A stretch of DNA of 64,000 nt from Dyadobacter arcticus (GCF_011762185.1 NZ_JAASQJ010000001.1:1364001-1428000), one strand, 5' to 3'. Counted from the stretch's first letter, positions 45,022 to 55,045 are shown. Notes: generated by a model from the sequence alone, not told the origin. Numbers and translations: made by a program.

Positions 45022-47574
45022 ATGCCAAAAATCTACATTATCTTAGTTTTATTCTTTATCTCTTCCTTTGCCTTCGCTCAAAGCCTCCAAGTTTCGGGTA
45101 AGATTACCGATGAAAAAGGCGACCCTTTAATTGGGGCCTCGGTAATTGAAAAGGGCACAAATAACGGTACCACAGCAAACGGTAATGGAGCATACAGCTT
45201 GTCGGTTACCTATTCCAATGCGACATTGATTGTAACTTATGTGGGTTACAATAAAATCGAAAAGGAAATTAATGGAGCGTCAACCCTGAATTTTGCTTTG
45301 TCAGATGCTACGATACTGAGTCAGGTAACTGTTGTCGGCTCGCGAAACCTGAACCGCTCGTCGACGGATACGCCAGTACCTGTGGACGTGATTGATATCC
45401 GTGAGATTACGACCAAGCAAGGCCAGCTGGACGTGAACCAGTTACTCCAATTTGCAGCACCTTCTTTCAATTCAAACAGGCAAACCGGCTCTGATGGCGC
45501 GGATCACGTGGATCCGGCGTCGCTGCGAGGGTTAGGACCTGACCAGACATTGGTTTTGATTAATGGTAAAAGAAGACATCAATCTTCACTGGTCAATCTT
45601 TTCGGAACCAGGGGAAGGGGAAATACCGGAACCGACCTGAATGCGATCCCTGCTGCTGCGATTGAACGGATAGAAATCCTTCGAGATGGAGCGGCTGCAC
45701 AATATGGCTCGGATGCGATTGCAGGGGTGATTAACATTGTTTTGAAAGAATCAGTAAATCAATTGACCGCCAATGTGAATGCGGGGATTTTCAAAGCTAA
45801 GTATCGTTTTGACGACAAGAAATATGATGGACTAAATTACAATGTAAACCTGAATTACGGTCTCGCTATTGCTAAAAAAGGGTTTATCAATGTTACGGCT
45901 GACTATAATTTCAGGGATCACACCAATCGGGCCAATTCAGTTGCCAGCGAATCAGACCTCGCGCGACGCCGGTTTGGTGACCCGAAAATCAACAATGCGG
46001 CGGTGTACTACAATGCTAAGATTCCGATTGGCAGGAGAATTCAGGTTTACAGTTTCGGGGGCTTCAATGAACGGAAGGGGGATGCATATGCCTGGACGCG
46101 CTTTCCCGATGACGACAGGAACATTCCATCCGTTTATCCCGATGGCTTTGACCCGCTTATCACGAGTAAAATCAGCGACCGGGCAGTTACTGCGGGGATA
46201 AGAGGTGTTTGGAAATCCTGGGATATCGATTTGAGCAATACTTACGGATTTAACAAATTTCATTTTGGGGTAGAAAATTCATTGAACAGATCACTTGGCG
46301 AGCTATCGCAGACCAGTTTTGATGCAGGTGGCTTTCAGCTTGCGCAAAATGTTTCAAACCTGAATGTTACCCGTTTCTACAAAGGCATTATGGAAGGGCT
46401 TAATGTCGCATTTGGAGGCGAATTGAGAACAGAGCGTTATAAAATCTTCGCGGGTGAACGGCCTTCGTATTACAATTATAATCCTGAGTTTCCGGGTGGT
46501 TCACAAGGTTTTCCAGGATATAGTCCAACAGACGCCACCAGTAAGTCACGGTCCAATGTGGGCGCTTATGCGGACGTAGAGGCAGATCTTACCAAGCAAT
46601 TTTTAATTGACGCGGCGGTGCGTTTTGAGAGTTACAGCGATTTTGGAAGTACATTAAATGGTAAGGTGGGATTGCGGTACAAGGTAACTGACGCACTTGC
46701 AATCCGTGGTGCAGTAAGTACCGGTTTCAGGGCGCCATCTCTTGCTCAAAAATATTTTAATTCGACATTCACCAACTTTGTGAACGGTGAGGCAGTGGAG
46801 GTTTTACTCGCCAACAACAACAGCGCGGTGACCAAAGCATTGGGAATTCCGAAATTGAAGCAGGAAACTTCTCAAAATGCCAGCCTCGGATTTACATTCA
46901 CGCCCGCTTCCAGGCTTTCGATCACCGTGGACGGATATTATGTAAAAGTTAAAAATCGTGTGGTTCTGACCGGTCAGTTTAGTGACGACGATGACGAGAT
47001 TGGCGATTTGTTAAAAACATTGCGGGTCGGCAAAGCGCAGTTTTTTACCAATGCACTTTCTTATACGACAACCAAGGGTGTTGACATCATTGTAGCGCAT
47101 TCGGCACCGGTTGGCATGGGCCGATTGAGCACAACATTCGCTGCAAATTTCAACTGGATGGATCTTGGGCCTGTCAATACCAGCCCTAAATTAGCAGGTA
47201 AAGAGGATATTTATTTTGATGACCGCGAACGTCGGTTTGTACTTGCATCCGCACCGCCATCCAAAGTCAATCTCACCTTTGACTATACGGTGGATAAGTT
47301 CAGCGTCATGCTGCGGATAATCCGTTTTGGAGAGGTTAGGCTGACCAATTGGGATTATGAGGTTGATACCTACAAGTCCAGGGTTCAGAGTGATGTTACC
47401 TTGAATTACCGGCTTACCAAGCAATTCTCACTGTCGGTGGGCGGAAGTAATATTTTGAATGTTTATCCGGATAAATCGTCTCCTGCATTGACAGAGTCGG
47501 GCGGAAGCTGGGATCCTGTGCAGATGGGTTACAATGGGGCTTTCTTTTTTACCAGACTTGGTTTCCGGTTTTGA
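45022..47574 (+). CDS. TonB-dependent receptor
   Basis: 850 residues from the ATG at 45022 (MPKIYIILVLFF); the frame runs further upstream but overlaps the divergent DUF3817 gene and lacks signal-peptide character. Signal peptide about 1-19 (AFAQ), carboxypeptidase-regulatory-like domain about 21-105, plug domain about 115-235 (VLINGKRRHQSS, IERIEILRDGAAAQYGSDAIAGVINIVL), then the barrel ending in the aromatic GFRF. It is a classic TBDT for siderophore, haem, vitamin or oligosaccharide uptake; no substrate gene lies beside it. Confidence 0.92.
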   Translation: MPKIYIILVLFFISSFAFAQSLQVSGKITDEKGDPLIGASVIEKGTNNGTTANGNGAYSLSVTYSNATLIVTYVGYNKIEKEINGASTLNFALSDATILSQVTVVGSRNLNRSSTDTPVPVDVIDIREITTKQGQLDVNQLLQFAAPSFNSNRQTGSDGADHVDPASLRGLGPDQTLVLINGKRRHQSSLVNLFGTRGRGNTGTDLNAIPAAAIERIEILRDGAAAQYGSDAIAGVINIVLKESVNQLTANVNAGIFKAKYRFDDKKYDGLNYNVNLNYGLAIAKKGFINVTADYNFRDHTNRANSVASESDLARRRFGDPKINNAAVYYNAKIPIGRRIQVYSFGGFNERKGDAYAWTRFPDDDRNIPSVYPDGFDPLITSKISDRAVTAGIRGVWKSWDIDLSNTYGFNKFHFGVENSLNRSLGELSQTSFDAGGFQLAQNVSNLNVTRFYKGIMEGLNVAFGGELRTERYKIFAGERPSYYNYNPEFPGGSQGFPGYSPTDATSKSRSNVGAYADVEADLTKQFLIDAAVRFESYSDFGSTLNGKVGLRYKVTDALAIRGAVSTGFRAPSLAQKYFNSTFTNFVNGEAVEVLLANNNSAVTKALGIPKLKQETSQNASLGFTFTPASRLSITVDGYYVKVKNRVVLTGQFSDDDDEIGDLLKTLRVGKAQFFTNALSYTTTKGVDIIVAHSAPVGMGRLSTTFAANFNWMDLGPVNTSPKLAGKEDIYFDDRERRFVLASAPPSKVNLTFDYTVDKFSVMLRIIRFGEVRLTNWDYEVDTYKSRVQSDVTLNYRLTKQFSLSVGGSNILNVYPDKSSPALTESGGSWDPVQMGYNGAFFFTRLGFRF

Positions 47575-47601
47575 TTTTATTGGGAACGTAATCCATGCTG
47601 C

Positions 47602-47635
47602 AAAAAAATGACAGCTTTCCGGGCTGACATTTTTT
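47602..47635. terminator. Bidirectional terminator between TBDT gene and ccmF
   Basis: An A-rich arm ending in AATGACAGC pairs with GCTGACATT followed by a T-run; one A-A mismatch interrupts the stem. Confidence 0.75.
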
Positions 47636-47651
47636 ATATACTTAATAAAAT

Positions 47652-50249
47652 CTAAACCACCTGTACCTTGGCTTTCGGCTTAGCCTGACCTGCGGGCAGC
47701 GCCTCTTTATTTCTCATTTTGATAAAATCCTTGAATCGCCGGACGGTGGCCATTATAAAACCGATGACCAGCACGAAGGTACCCAGCCACAGAATGTTGA
47801 TCAGTGGCTTTTCAGTCGCCTTCATTACAATAAAATCACGTTGGGTAGTATTAATCGCAAATGTGAACTTGCCGGTCTGCGGATTGATTTCCTGAAATTG
47901 GATACGCATTCCCAAATCATTACTCACCTCAGGTTTTCTCGCAACCATCCGATCCCGGATCACAAATGACGGAGTGATTACAAATTCTTTGTCTTTATCC
48001 AAAACCCGGATAATCGCTTTTACCGCAGCATCTCCCGCACCTAACGTAACCCCTTCCACGCTATCCGTTCTCACAACATTATCCAAAATGGCAACATAGT
48101 CATTTACAAAAAATGTATCGCGCAAATTGATGGTGAAATTCTCCGTCTTGCTCCACACAGGCTCAGCGGTTGGGTTGGTTACCATTCCGACATAAGTGTA
48201 TAAATCCTTATCAATCTTCCTTTGAATGTCCGGCGAGGAGACAATGCCACCCATTCTCGGATTAATCTGAACCCTTGGGAATAATGTAAATATTTTACCA
48301 GATGGCTCGCGGTATTCGATCTCGTAATAAAAGTTTTCTGGGAAAATCTCGATGGTATCTCCTTTGGAATTGTACTTTTTGTCATCGACAATAATGTCGC
48401 GTAAGGCAACCGCATGGAAGTCATTTTCCACAATATCAACCCAGCTTTTAGGAATATATCCGGGAATGTGACGCGGCTCAACCCGCACGTCACGCCAGGT
48501 AAGCATATAATCGCCCATTTTTTCGGCCTTGTTCAGCCAGAGCGTAATGTTTTCTTTATTCTCCTTATTGTCGTTGCTGGTGAATTCTTCGCTTCGGGAG
48601 ATCATTAACCCTGAATTATTGATTGAAACAACTTTCGTGTAAGCAGACGAAAACAGGATCCCAATCAGCATTAGCGCTACGCCAATGTGGGTAATAGCAC
48701 CTCCCGACAGGTTGTAATTCCCGCGAATAATATTGAGCAGAATGGTACCATTTGCTACAATTGCAAAAATACCCGTCGTCAAAAGCACAATGTATTGAAT
48801 GTCCTTCACGCCTTTAAGGGTGATCACGGCAGCACTAATTAACAAAGCGATCAGTAATGGATTGTAGAGCGATTGCAAATTGCCTTTGCCAACTCGTTTC
48901 CACCAGAAATATTGACCAATGCCAGTTAAAGCAATGATCAGCGAGAAAAACCAGAGTTGGAATTTGTTATAATGACCAATCTGATCAGCAGGTAAAGCCA
49001 TATTAAGGACTGTCCCGAATGCTTCCGCAATCTTGTTGTAAACCGGGATCGAGGTAGTAGCCAGAATTTGGAAACCCGACAAGCAAAGCAATGTCGCGCC
49101 AATAAAAATCCAGAATTCCTGTGAGTAAGTCGAGACTTCTTCTTCATCGCTCGGCAATGTTTTCCAACGATAAATGAGCAAACCAACCGATACAATGGTG
49201 AAAGTCAGTAGGTAAATAAGCAACTGCCCGGAAAGACCCAAATCTGTAAAAGAATGGACAGAGGCATTTCCTAACACACCACTCCTGGTCATGAATGTGG
49301 AGTAGAGGATCAGGATAAATGTGGCAATAGTTAAGATAAATGCCGTTTTCAGCGCGGTGGCATTTCTACGTCCTATGATCATGGTGTGAACTGCCGCAAC
49401 GAGTATCAGCCAGGGTACAATGGAGGAATTTTCAACGGGATCCCAGTTCCAGTAACTGCCGAAGTTGAGCGTTTCGTAGGCCCAATAAGCGCCCATTAAT
49501 ATTCCTACCCCTAATATCATAGCAGAAAATAGTGCCCAAGGAAGCGCAGGACGAATCCAATCCTGAATTTTCTTGGTCCAAAGACCTGCAATCGCAAATG
49601 AAAAAGGAATTAGCGTCGTGGCGAACCCGAGAAAAAGGGTAGGAGGGTGGATTACCATCCAATAGTTCTGTAAAAGTGGGTTCAGCCCGTTTCCGTCTTT
49701 GGGAATGAAGTTCGGATCCATCTTGTAAACAGGCAGATCCGGCATTACTTCTTTTAACAATAAAAAAGGTGTTGAACCAATTTTAATAGCTAGTCCGGGA
49801 ATCACAACACCCAGGATCATGGATGTTAAAAATGCTTGAACCAGCGCAAAAACCGTCATGACAGGTGCTTCCCACGAACGGTTTGTGAAAATAAGAACGC
49901 ACCCTAAAACGACATTCCAGAATATCCAAAGCAGAAAGCTGCCTTCCTGGTCTTGCCAGAAACTTGAAATGGTGTAGCCTGTCGGAAGTGATAAGGAGGA
50001 GTTTTTCCAGGCATAATGGTATTCAAAATAATGGTTTCCAATGATCCAGTACAATGAAAATACCACCCCGAGCACAGCCGCAACATGAGTATAAAATACG
50101 ATTCGCGCGAACCGTTTCCAGGTTAGGGTATCTTCAACAGACCCGCCTGCCATGCCGGATTTAAAATATGCAAAAGTGGCCACCAGGGCTGTAACAAACG
50201 CAATAATGACCAGTAGGTGGCCTGCACTTCCAATGGTACTGTGAATCAT
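47652..50249 (-). CDS. ccmF: Cytochrome c haem lyase subunit CcmF
   Basis: 865 residues from the ATG at 50249, which overlaps the ccmE stop by four bases (ATGA). About 13-15 membrane helices with the haem-handling tryptophan-rich motif NWDPVENSSIVPWLILVAAVHTM and external histidines. A large periplasmic domain is near residues 590-800, and the last helix is before the C-terminal tail. CcmF takes haem from holo-CcmE and, with CcmH in E. coli, ligates it to apocytochrome CxxCH. No ccmH or ccmG gene follows here. Confidence 0.93.
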   Translation of the reverse strand: MIHSTIGSAGHLLVIIAFVTALVATFAYFKSGMAGGSVEDTLTWKRFARIVFYTHVAAVLGVVFSLYWIIGNHYFEYHYAWKNSSLSLPTGYTISSFWQDQEGSFLLWIFWNVVLGCVLIFTNRSWEAPVMTVFALVQAFLTSMILGVVIPGLAIKIGSTPFLLLKEVMPDLPVYKMDPNFIPKDGNGLNPLLQNYWMVIHPPTLFLGFATTLIPFSFAIAGLWTKKIQDWIRPALPWALFSAMILGVGILMGAYWAYETLNFGSYWNWDPVENSSIVPWLILVAAVHTMIIGRRNATALKTAFILTIATFILILYSTFMTRSGVLGNASVHSFTDLGLSGQLLIYLLTFTIVSVGLLIYRWKTLPSDEEEVSTYSQEFWIFIGATLLCLSGFQILATTSIPVYNKIAEAFGTVLNMALPADQIGHYNKFQLWFFSLIIALTGIGQYFWWKRVGKGNLQSLYNPLLIALLISAAVITLKGVKDIQYIVLLTTGIFAIVANGTILLNIIRGNYNLSGGAITHIGVALMLIGILFSSAYTKVVSINNSGLMISRSEEFTSNDNKENKENITLWLNKAEKMGDYMLTWRDVRVEPRHIPGYIPKSWVDIVENDFHAVALRDIIVDDKKYNSKGDTIEIFPENFYYEIEYREPSGKIFTLFPRVQINPRMGGIVSSPDIQRKIDKDLYTYVGMVTNPTAEPVWSKTENFTINLRDTFFVNDYVAILDNVVRTDSVEGVTLGAGDAAVKAIIRVLDKDKEFVITPSFVIRDRMVARKPEVSNDLGMRIQFQEINPQTGKFTFAINTTQRDFIVMKATEKPLINILWLGTFVLVIGFIMATVRRFKDFIKMRNKEALPAGQAKPKAKVQVV

Positions 50250-50680
50250 GATTTCGCCGCAGTATGTTCCGTAGTTTCCATTTTGCCATTCTCGTATTTC
50301 GAGGGGCATTTCATCAATATTTTTTCAGCCGAAAAAGTGCCGTCTTTCATTTTTCCCACAACTACAACCTGTTCGGATTTATCAAAATCCTGTGGCTTGG
50401 AGTTTTTGTAAATGACCTTTTGTTCTACATTTTGATTATCGATCAATGTAAAGACAAAATAATTGGGGTCGACTTCGGGCTGGTACTGCATTTCAACGAT
50501 CTGTCCGCCAGCGCCTTTTTTCAATTTCCCGACCACATGAATGCTTTCATTGTCGCCTTCCTGCGCCATTTCCTTTGCTTTGGTAAAATCAACATAGGTA
50601 CTTGCGTCCCCTGCTGTTGAAACGATGATCCCAATAGCCACTGCAATGATTACCAAACCGAATATGTGAATTTTCTTCAT
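50246..50680 (-). CDS. ccmE: Haem chaperone CcmE, CxxxY variant
   Basis: 144 residues: an N-terminal membrane anchor (about 5-22) and an OB-fold periplasmic domain (VVGKLKKGAGGQIVEM, VVVVGKMKDGTFSAEKILMKCPSKYE). In E. coli the haem is bound covalently by His in the H-x-x-x-Y motif; here that place holds Cys125 (CPSKY, Tyr129). CxxxY CcmE proteins are known from Desulfovibrio and archaea and define the variant called System I*. The gene lies between ccmD-like and ccmF with coupled translation. Confidence 0.9.
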   Translation of the reverse strand: MKKIHIFGLVIIAVAIGIIVSTAGDASTYVDFTKAKEMAQEGDNESIHVVGKLKKGAGGQIVEMQYQPEVDPNYFVFTLIDNQNVEQKVIYKNSKPQDFDKSEQVVVVGKMKDGTFSAEKILMKCPSKYENGKMETTEHTAAKS

Positions 50681-50685
50681 GGGAA

Positions 50686-50910
50686 TTACTTGATATTTAA
50701 GTCTTTTTCGATTTTTTTAAGCTTGGAATCTATCCTTAACATGTTGATCGCAATTCCTGCAAAAACAACAGCAATCACAGCAACAACTACCCAGATCTTA
50801 CCGTCTGCGCGAAGCTTATCAGCCATTTCCACGGAATTTTCTGACGCCTGGGCGATCAGGTTTCCGGACAGCGAAAGCATTGATAAGAGAATGATAGAAA
50901 TCCTTTTCAT
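50686..50910 (-). CDS. CcmD family protein
   Basis: 74 residues. An N-terminal signal-like helix (1-20) is followed by a second hydrophobic helix (about 38-58; WVVVAVIAVVFAGIAINML) and a short charged tail (RIDSKLKKIEKDL). Its size, topology and position between ccmC and ccmE fit CcmD, which in E. coli helps release holo-CcmE from CcmABC. Bacteroidota versions carry the extra N-terminal segment seen here. Confidence 0.75.
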   Translation of the reverse strand: MKRISIILLSMLSLSGNLIAQASENSVEMADKLRADGKIWVVVAVIAVVFAGIAINMLRIDSKLKKIEKDLNIK

Positions 50911-50982
50911 TTTATTCTTGCAGACTAAATTGTAACGAAATTTTAGATTGAAATGTTTAGCAACGCATAAAATAGCACCCGC

Positions 50983-51672
50983 TCATTTTAGGGATTGATG
51001 CTCCGTAATCATTGTTTCTTCCCTGACTCTATTGATCCGTTTTATCCTTATTCTTAATTCTGCGAGCCAGAGCCCAAGCAAAATGTATCCAATCACTGCG
51101 GGATAAAATACTTTTCTAATGTTATTATCAAAGTCATAAGATCCGAACGTGCTGTTACCGCCGCTACCCGGATGCAGGGAATCGGTAAGGCGCGGAAGAA
51201 TGTAAATGATAGGGATAAAAACCGCGAATGCGAAGATATTGTAGACTGAGGAAATTCTGGCTCGACGCTGATCGTCCTCAAACGACGATCTGAGCAACAA
51301 ATAAGCCAGATACATCAGAATGCCTACCGCGGCACCATTTAGTTTTGGATCATTTGGCCAGGGATCGCCCCAGGTATAGTTCGCCCAAACCGAGCCGGTC
51401 AGGCAACCCAGAATTCCAAAAAATATTGCTGATTTCGTCAGTTCACTGGCAATGTCATCATCATTGATCCTTCCTTTGTTCAGATATCGGATTGAGAAAA
51501 TCATCGATACAAACAACAGGAATGTCATAGCCAGCCAGAGCGCTACGTGAAAGTAGGTGTTCCGGATACTTTCGTTGATAATTGCCAGACGCGGGACCGG
51601 TCCTGTCAAACCTATAATGATCACATAAAATATGATTACAATGCACAGGATTTTCCACCAGATCTTTCTCAT
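50983..51672 (-). CDS. ccmC: Haem exporter protein CcmC
   Basis: 229 residues, about six membrane helices. CcmC loads haem onto CcmE. The tryptophan-rich loop reads NYTWGDPWPNDPKLNG; compared with the E. coli-type W-G-x-x-W-x-W-D the last tryptophan is Asn. Conserved histidines are seen at FHVALWLAM and SLHPGSGG. It is co-directional with ccmB (24-base gap) and the ccmD-like gene (72-base gap). Confidence 0.9.
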   Translation of the reverse strand: MRKIWWKILCIVIIFYVIIIGLTGPVPRLAIINESIRNTYFHVALWLAMTFLLFVSMIFSIRYLNKGRINDDDIASELTKSAIFFGILGCLTGSVWANYTWGDPWPNDPKLNGAAVGILMYLAYLLLRSSFEDDQRRARISSVYNIFAFAVFIPIIYILPRLTDSLHPGSGGNSTFGSYDFDNNIRKVFYPAVIGYILLGLWLAELRIRIKRINRVREETMITEHQSLK

Positions 51673-51696
51673 TTTAAATCATTTGTACTTTAAAAT

Positions 51697-52359
51697 TCAG
51701 CTTCTCCACAGATAAGGAAAAAGCAGATAACTGAGTGTAATTACTATGAGATCAATAGATAATAGTGTGCTGATTTCGTCGGTACTAACCGACCAGTCGA
51801 GACCGTCTAATGCATTTTTTGCCAGTTTAATGGTCATTAAAAGCATGGGTAGTATGATAGGAAAGCTGAGTACCGCCATCAATGTGGCGCTATTATCGGC
51901 TTTGGAGGCAATGCCCGCCACCAGCGTAAGCACCGAGGCAAAACCAATGGAAGAAAGCAAACCGCAAACCGCAAAAAGCAACATATCCCCCACAGGATTT
52001 CCCATTACAAAAGCATAGAAAATAAATCCCATACCTGACAACATCAACATAATGAGTGAGTTGTAAATAATTTTGGAGATAATGATTGCCTGAGGGCTGC
52101 AAAGGTTATAATAGTACAACAGGCGTCCGTGCCTTTCCTGAGAAAAGCTTTTCGCAATGGCATTTACGGCTGTAAAGAGCAAAATTATCCAGAAAAGGGT
52201 GTTCCAGACGATCGGAGTGAGCTGATTTCTTCGAAGATTAAAGCTGAGATAGCAGACGAAGATCGTGCTGACGACATAAAGCAGCATTCCGCTCAACGCA
52301 TATTTTTGACGCCATTCGAGAGTGACTTCTTTCCAGATAAGGGTTTTGATCTCGTTCAA
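51697..52359 (-). CDS. ccmB: Haem exporter subunit CcmB
   Basis: 220 residues, six membrane helices. WKEVTLEWRQKYALSGMLLYV, SFSQERHGRLLYYYNLCSPQAIIISK and ADNSATLMAVLSFPIILPMLL fit the ABC-2 type permease CcmB, which with the ATPase CcmA drives release of holo-CcmE. It starts the ccmBCDEF operon; ccmA is not adjacent, and the next gene upstream is feoA on the other strand. Confidence 0.9.
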   Translation of the reverse strand: MNEIKTLIWKEVTLEWRQKYALSGMLLYVVSTIFVCYLSFNLRRNQLTPIVWNTLFWIILLFTAVNAIAKSFSQERHGRLLYYYNLCSPQAIIISKIIYNSLIMLMLSGMGFIFYAFVMGNPVGDMLLFAVCGLLSSIGFASVLTLVAGIASKADNSATLMAVLSFPIILPMLLMTIKLAKNALDGLDWSVSTDEISTLLSIDLIVITLSYLLFPYLWRS

Positions 52360-52589
52360 AATAATAGGTGATCGCTGTCAGCATTTCGCGGGAGGAAACA
52401 TTGTCAATCCTAAACCGCACTCCTTTCAAGCTGCAAAAATACGGTATAAAGGCTGAGGGAAATAATAAAAGCCTAATGAATTCGACTTAAAGATAACCCG
52501 TGAGGCTTTTAATGCAAATGGAATATTTGATTTCCGGTTTGAGAATGCTTTATTTGTACTTTAAATAAACTGAATCTAAATAAGGGCGT

Positions 52590-52817
52590 ATGTCTGCTCG
52601 TACAGTATCCCAGCTTCGGAAAGGTGAGAAAGGCGTGATCAAATCGTTTAACGATCGGGTTATGTCCCTCAAATTACTGGAAATGGGCTGCTTGCCCGGA
52701 TGTGAAGTGAGACTTGATGCGGTCGCTCCTTTCGGGGACCCAATTTGTATCAACGTGGGAGGATGTTATAGTTTATCCCTTCGCCTGAATGAGGCCTCCG
52801 TCATTGAGTTAGAGTAA
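52590..52817 (+). CDS. feoA: Ferrous iron transport protein A
   Basis: 75 residues, SH3-like fold: LRKGEKGVIKSF, RLLEMG-type sequence (LKLLEMGCLPGCEVRL) and INVGGCYSLSLRLNEASVIEL. FeoA is a cytosolic partner that regulates FeoB. It lies 28 bases before feoB. The 230-base gap to ccmB holds both promoters; I see only a weak hairpin (AAAAGCCT with AGGCTTTT at 52467-52510) and no clear Fur or promoter box. Confidence 0.92.
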   Translation: MSARTVSQLRKGEKGVIKSFNDRVMSLKLLEMGCLPGCEVRLDAVAPFGDPICINVGGCYSLSLRLNEASVIELE

Positions 52818-52845
52818 CAGTATATTCCGTTTACAGGTCTCTCCA

Positions 52846-54969
52846 TTGAAACAAGGAAATATTAAAGTTGCGCTGGTAGGTAATCCAAATGCCGGCAAAT
52901 CTACATTATTCAATGCATTGACCGGATTGCGTCAAAAAACGGGAAACTTCCCGGGCGTTACGGTTGAAAAAAAATCAGGTACATTTCGGATTTCAGGGCT
53001 GGAAACGCAGGTTACGCTTGTGGATCTGCCAGGAACATACAGTATTTATCCCAAATCCAGGGATGAAACGGTGGTCATGGATATTCTGGCCAACCCCGCA
53101 CATCCCGATTTCCCCGATGTAATTGTTGTGGTGGTGGACGCTTCCAATCTGCAGCGAAACCTGCTTCTTTTTACAGAAATCAATGATTTGGGTATCCCAA
53201 CCGTCATCGCGCTGAATATGCTCGATGTGGCGCTTAGTATGAATCTGACTGTCAGCGCCGTTCAGCTTGCTATGCAACTAGGTGTGCCCGTGGCCAGGAT
53301 CAATGCGAGGACAGGGGAAGGCATTAATCATTTACAGGAAGCTATAAAGCAGGTTTTTGCAATTAAAGAGAGGCCTGCTATCCAGTATTTTTATCAACCA
53401 AAAGGTGTTGAAATTGAGCTGATTAACGAGGTCAAGCACATATATAATCTCGACAACGACTATGTTGCGCTCCAATACGTTTGTCAGCACGACAATTTCT
53501 CCTTCCTGCAACAGCCAGCCAGGACTAAGCTGGATGAATTAATTGAAAAGTATTCATTTGACGAACATCATTTTCTCGTTTCTGAAACGATAGCGAGGTA
53601 CGACAAAATCAAACCGATTGTATCCAAAGCTGTGAAATCGGCAGGCGTTACCGAGCCGCCTTATTGGACGAGGAAACTGGATAGCATTCTATTGCATCGC
53701 GTTTGGGGATATATCATTTTTGCGATGGTTTTGCTTCTTATATTTCAAGCCATCTTCGCATGGGCAACGTTTCTCAGCGACTTTTTGGATGCATCCGCCG
53801 CTCAGGGTATTGAGTGGGTAAAGTCAGTTCTACCCGAAGGCGTTCTGAATGACCTGATTACGGATGGGATATTGACTGGTATTGCGGGTATCATTGTATT
53901 TGTGCCTCAGATTGCGATCCTTTTTGCGCTGGTTTCAATTTTGGAGGAATCGGGTTATATGGCGAGGGTAATGGTTATTATGGACAAACTAATGCGGCGT
54001 TTTGGCTTGAATGGCCGGAGTGTTGTTCCGCTGATATCCGGCGTCGCCTGCGCAGTGCCTGCTATCATGACTACGCGGAGCATTAGCAGCAGATATGAAC
54101 GTTTGCTTACGATTTTGGTGACACCCTTGATGAGCTGCTCCGCCCGTCTGCCCATTTACACCATACTGATTGCATTGGTTGTGCCTTCGACACAGGTGCT
54201 GGGCGTTTTCAGTGTGCAGGGCCTGGTATTGTTTGGATTGTATTTTCTTGGGCTGATTGGAGCGCTGGGATCTGCCTGGTTGCTATCCCTTTTCATTCCC
54301 AGAAAGGAGCGAAGCTATTTTATGCTGGAAATGCCTTCGTATAAGTTGCCACGTCTGGGACATGTAGGATTTGCAATGTATGAAAGTGTTAAATCTTTTG
54401 TACTAGAAGCCGGGAAAGTCATTATGGCTATATCTATCATCCTTTGGGTTCTGGCGTCATATGGTCCCGGAGATAGGATGCAGGATGCTGAAAATAAGGT
54501 CTTAACGGAAATGGGAGCTGCTTCCCAGGAGCAAATTGATGCCGCAGTGGGTTCAGCCCGTCTTGAAAATTCCTACGCAGGACAATTTGGCCATTTCATC
54601 GAGCCGGTAATTAAGCCATTGGGTTATGATTGGAAGATAGGGATTGCATTACTCGCATCATTTGCAGCCAGAGAGGTTTTCGTCGGCACAATGGCGACTA
54701 TTTACAGCATCAGCGGAGATTCGGAAGATGTGCCTACAGTAAAACAGCGTCTAAGTCAGGAAAAAAATCCCGATACCGGCGGACAAATGTTCACAACCGC
54801 AGTATGCTATTCGCTCCTCATGTTCTACGTCTTCGCAATGATGTGCATGAGTACGATTGCCGTTGTATATCGCGAAACCCACGGCTGGAAATGGCCTTTG
54901 ATCCAACTGGCGTATCTGATGGCGCTGGCTTATGCTTCGGCTTTTGCGGCTTATCAGCTGTTGAGTTGA
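52846..54969 (+). CDS. feoB: Ferrous iron transporter B
   Basis: 707 residues. N-terminal G domain with G1 GNPNAGKST (12-20), G3 DLPG (60-63) and G4 NMLD (124-127), then a helical domain and a membrane part of about eight helices with two gate motifs (RSVVPLISGVACAVPAIMTTR and SFAAREVFVGTMATIY). It imports Fe2+ across the inner membrane. The start is TTG (KQGNIKVALVGNP) with no in-frame ATG before the G1 motif. It forms an operon with feoA. Confidence 0.96.
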   Translation: MKQGNIKVALVGNPNAGKSTLFNALTGLRQKTGNFPGVTVEKKSGTFRISGLETQVTLVDLPGTYSIYPKSRDETVVMDILANPAHPDFPDVIVVVVDASNLQRNLLLFTEINDLGIPTVIALNMLDVALSMNLTVSAVQLAMQLGVPVARINARTGEGINHLQEAIKQVFAIKERPAIQYFYQPKGVEIELINEVKHIYNLDNDYVALQYVCQHDNFSFLQQPARTKLDELIEKYSFDEHHFLVSETIARYDKIKPIVSKAVKSAGVTEPPYWTRKLDSILLHRVWGYIIFAMVLLLIFQAIFAWATFLSDFLDASAAQGIEWVKSVLPEGVLNDLITDGILTGIAGIIVFVPQIAILFALVSILEESGYMARVMVIMDKLMRRFGLNGRSVVPLISGVACAVPAIMTTRSISSRYERLLTILVTPLMSCSARLPIYTILIALVVPSTQVLGVFSVQGLVLFGLYFLGLIGALGSAWLLSLFIPRKERSYFMLEMPSYKLPRLGHVGFAMYESVKSFVLEAGKVIMAISIILWVLASYGPGDRMQDAENKVLTEMGAASQEQIDAAVGSARLENSYAGQFGHFIEPVIKPLGYDWKIGIALLASFAAREVFVGTMATIYSISGDSEDVPTVKQRLSQEKNPDTGGQMFTTAVCYSLLMFYVFAMMCMSTIAVVYRETHGWKWPLIQLAYLMALAYASAFAAYQLLS

Positions 54970-55045
54970 GGTAAAAATGGGTTTCAATCAAAACTAAGAT
55001 TCAGGGAAAATTAGGGAATGTTATTTGACGAGCCTACCCGTAACT

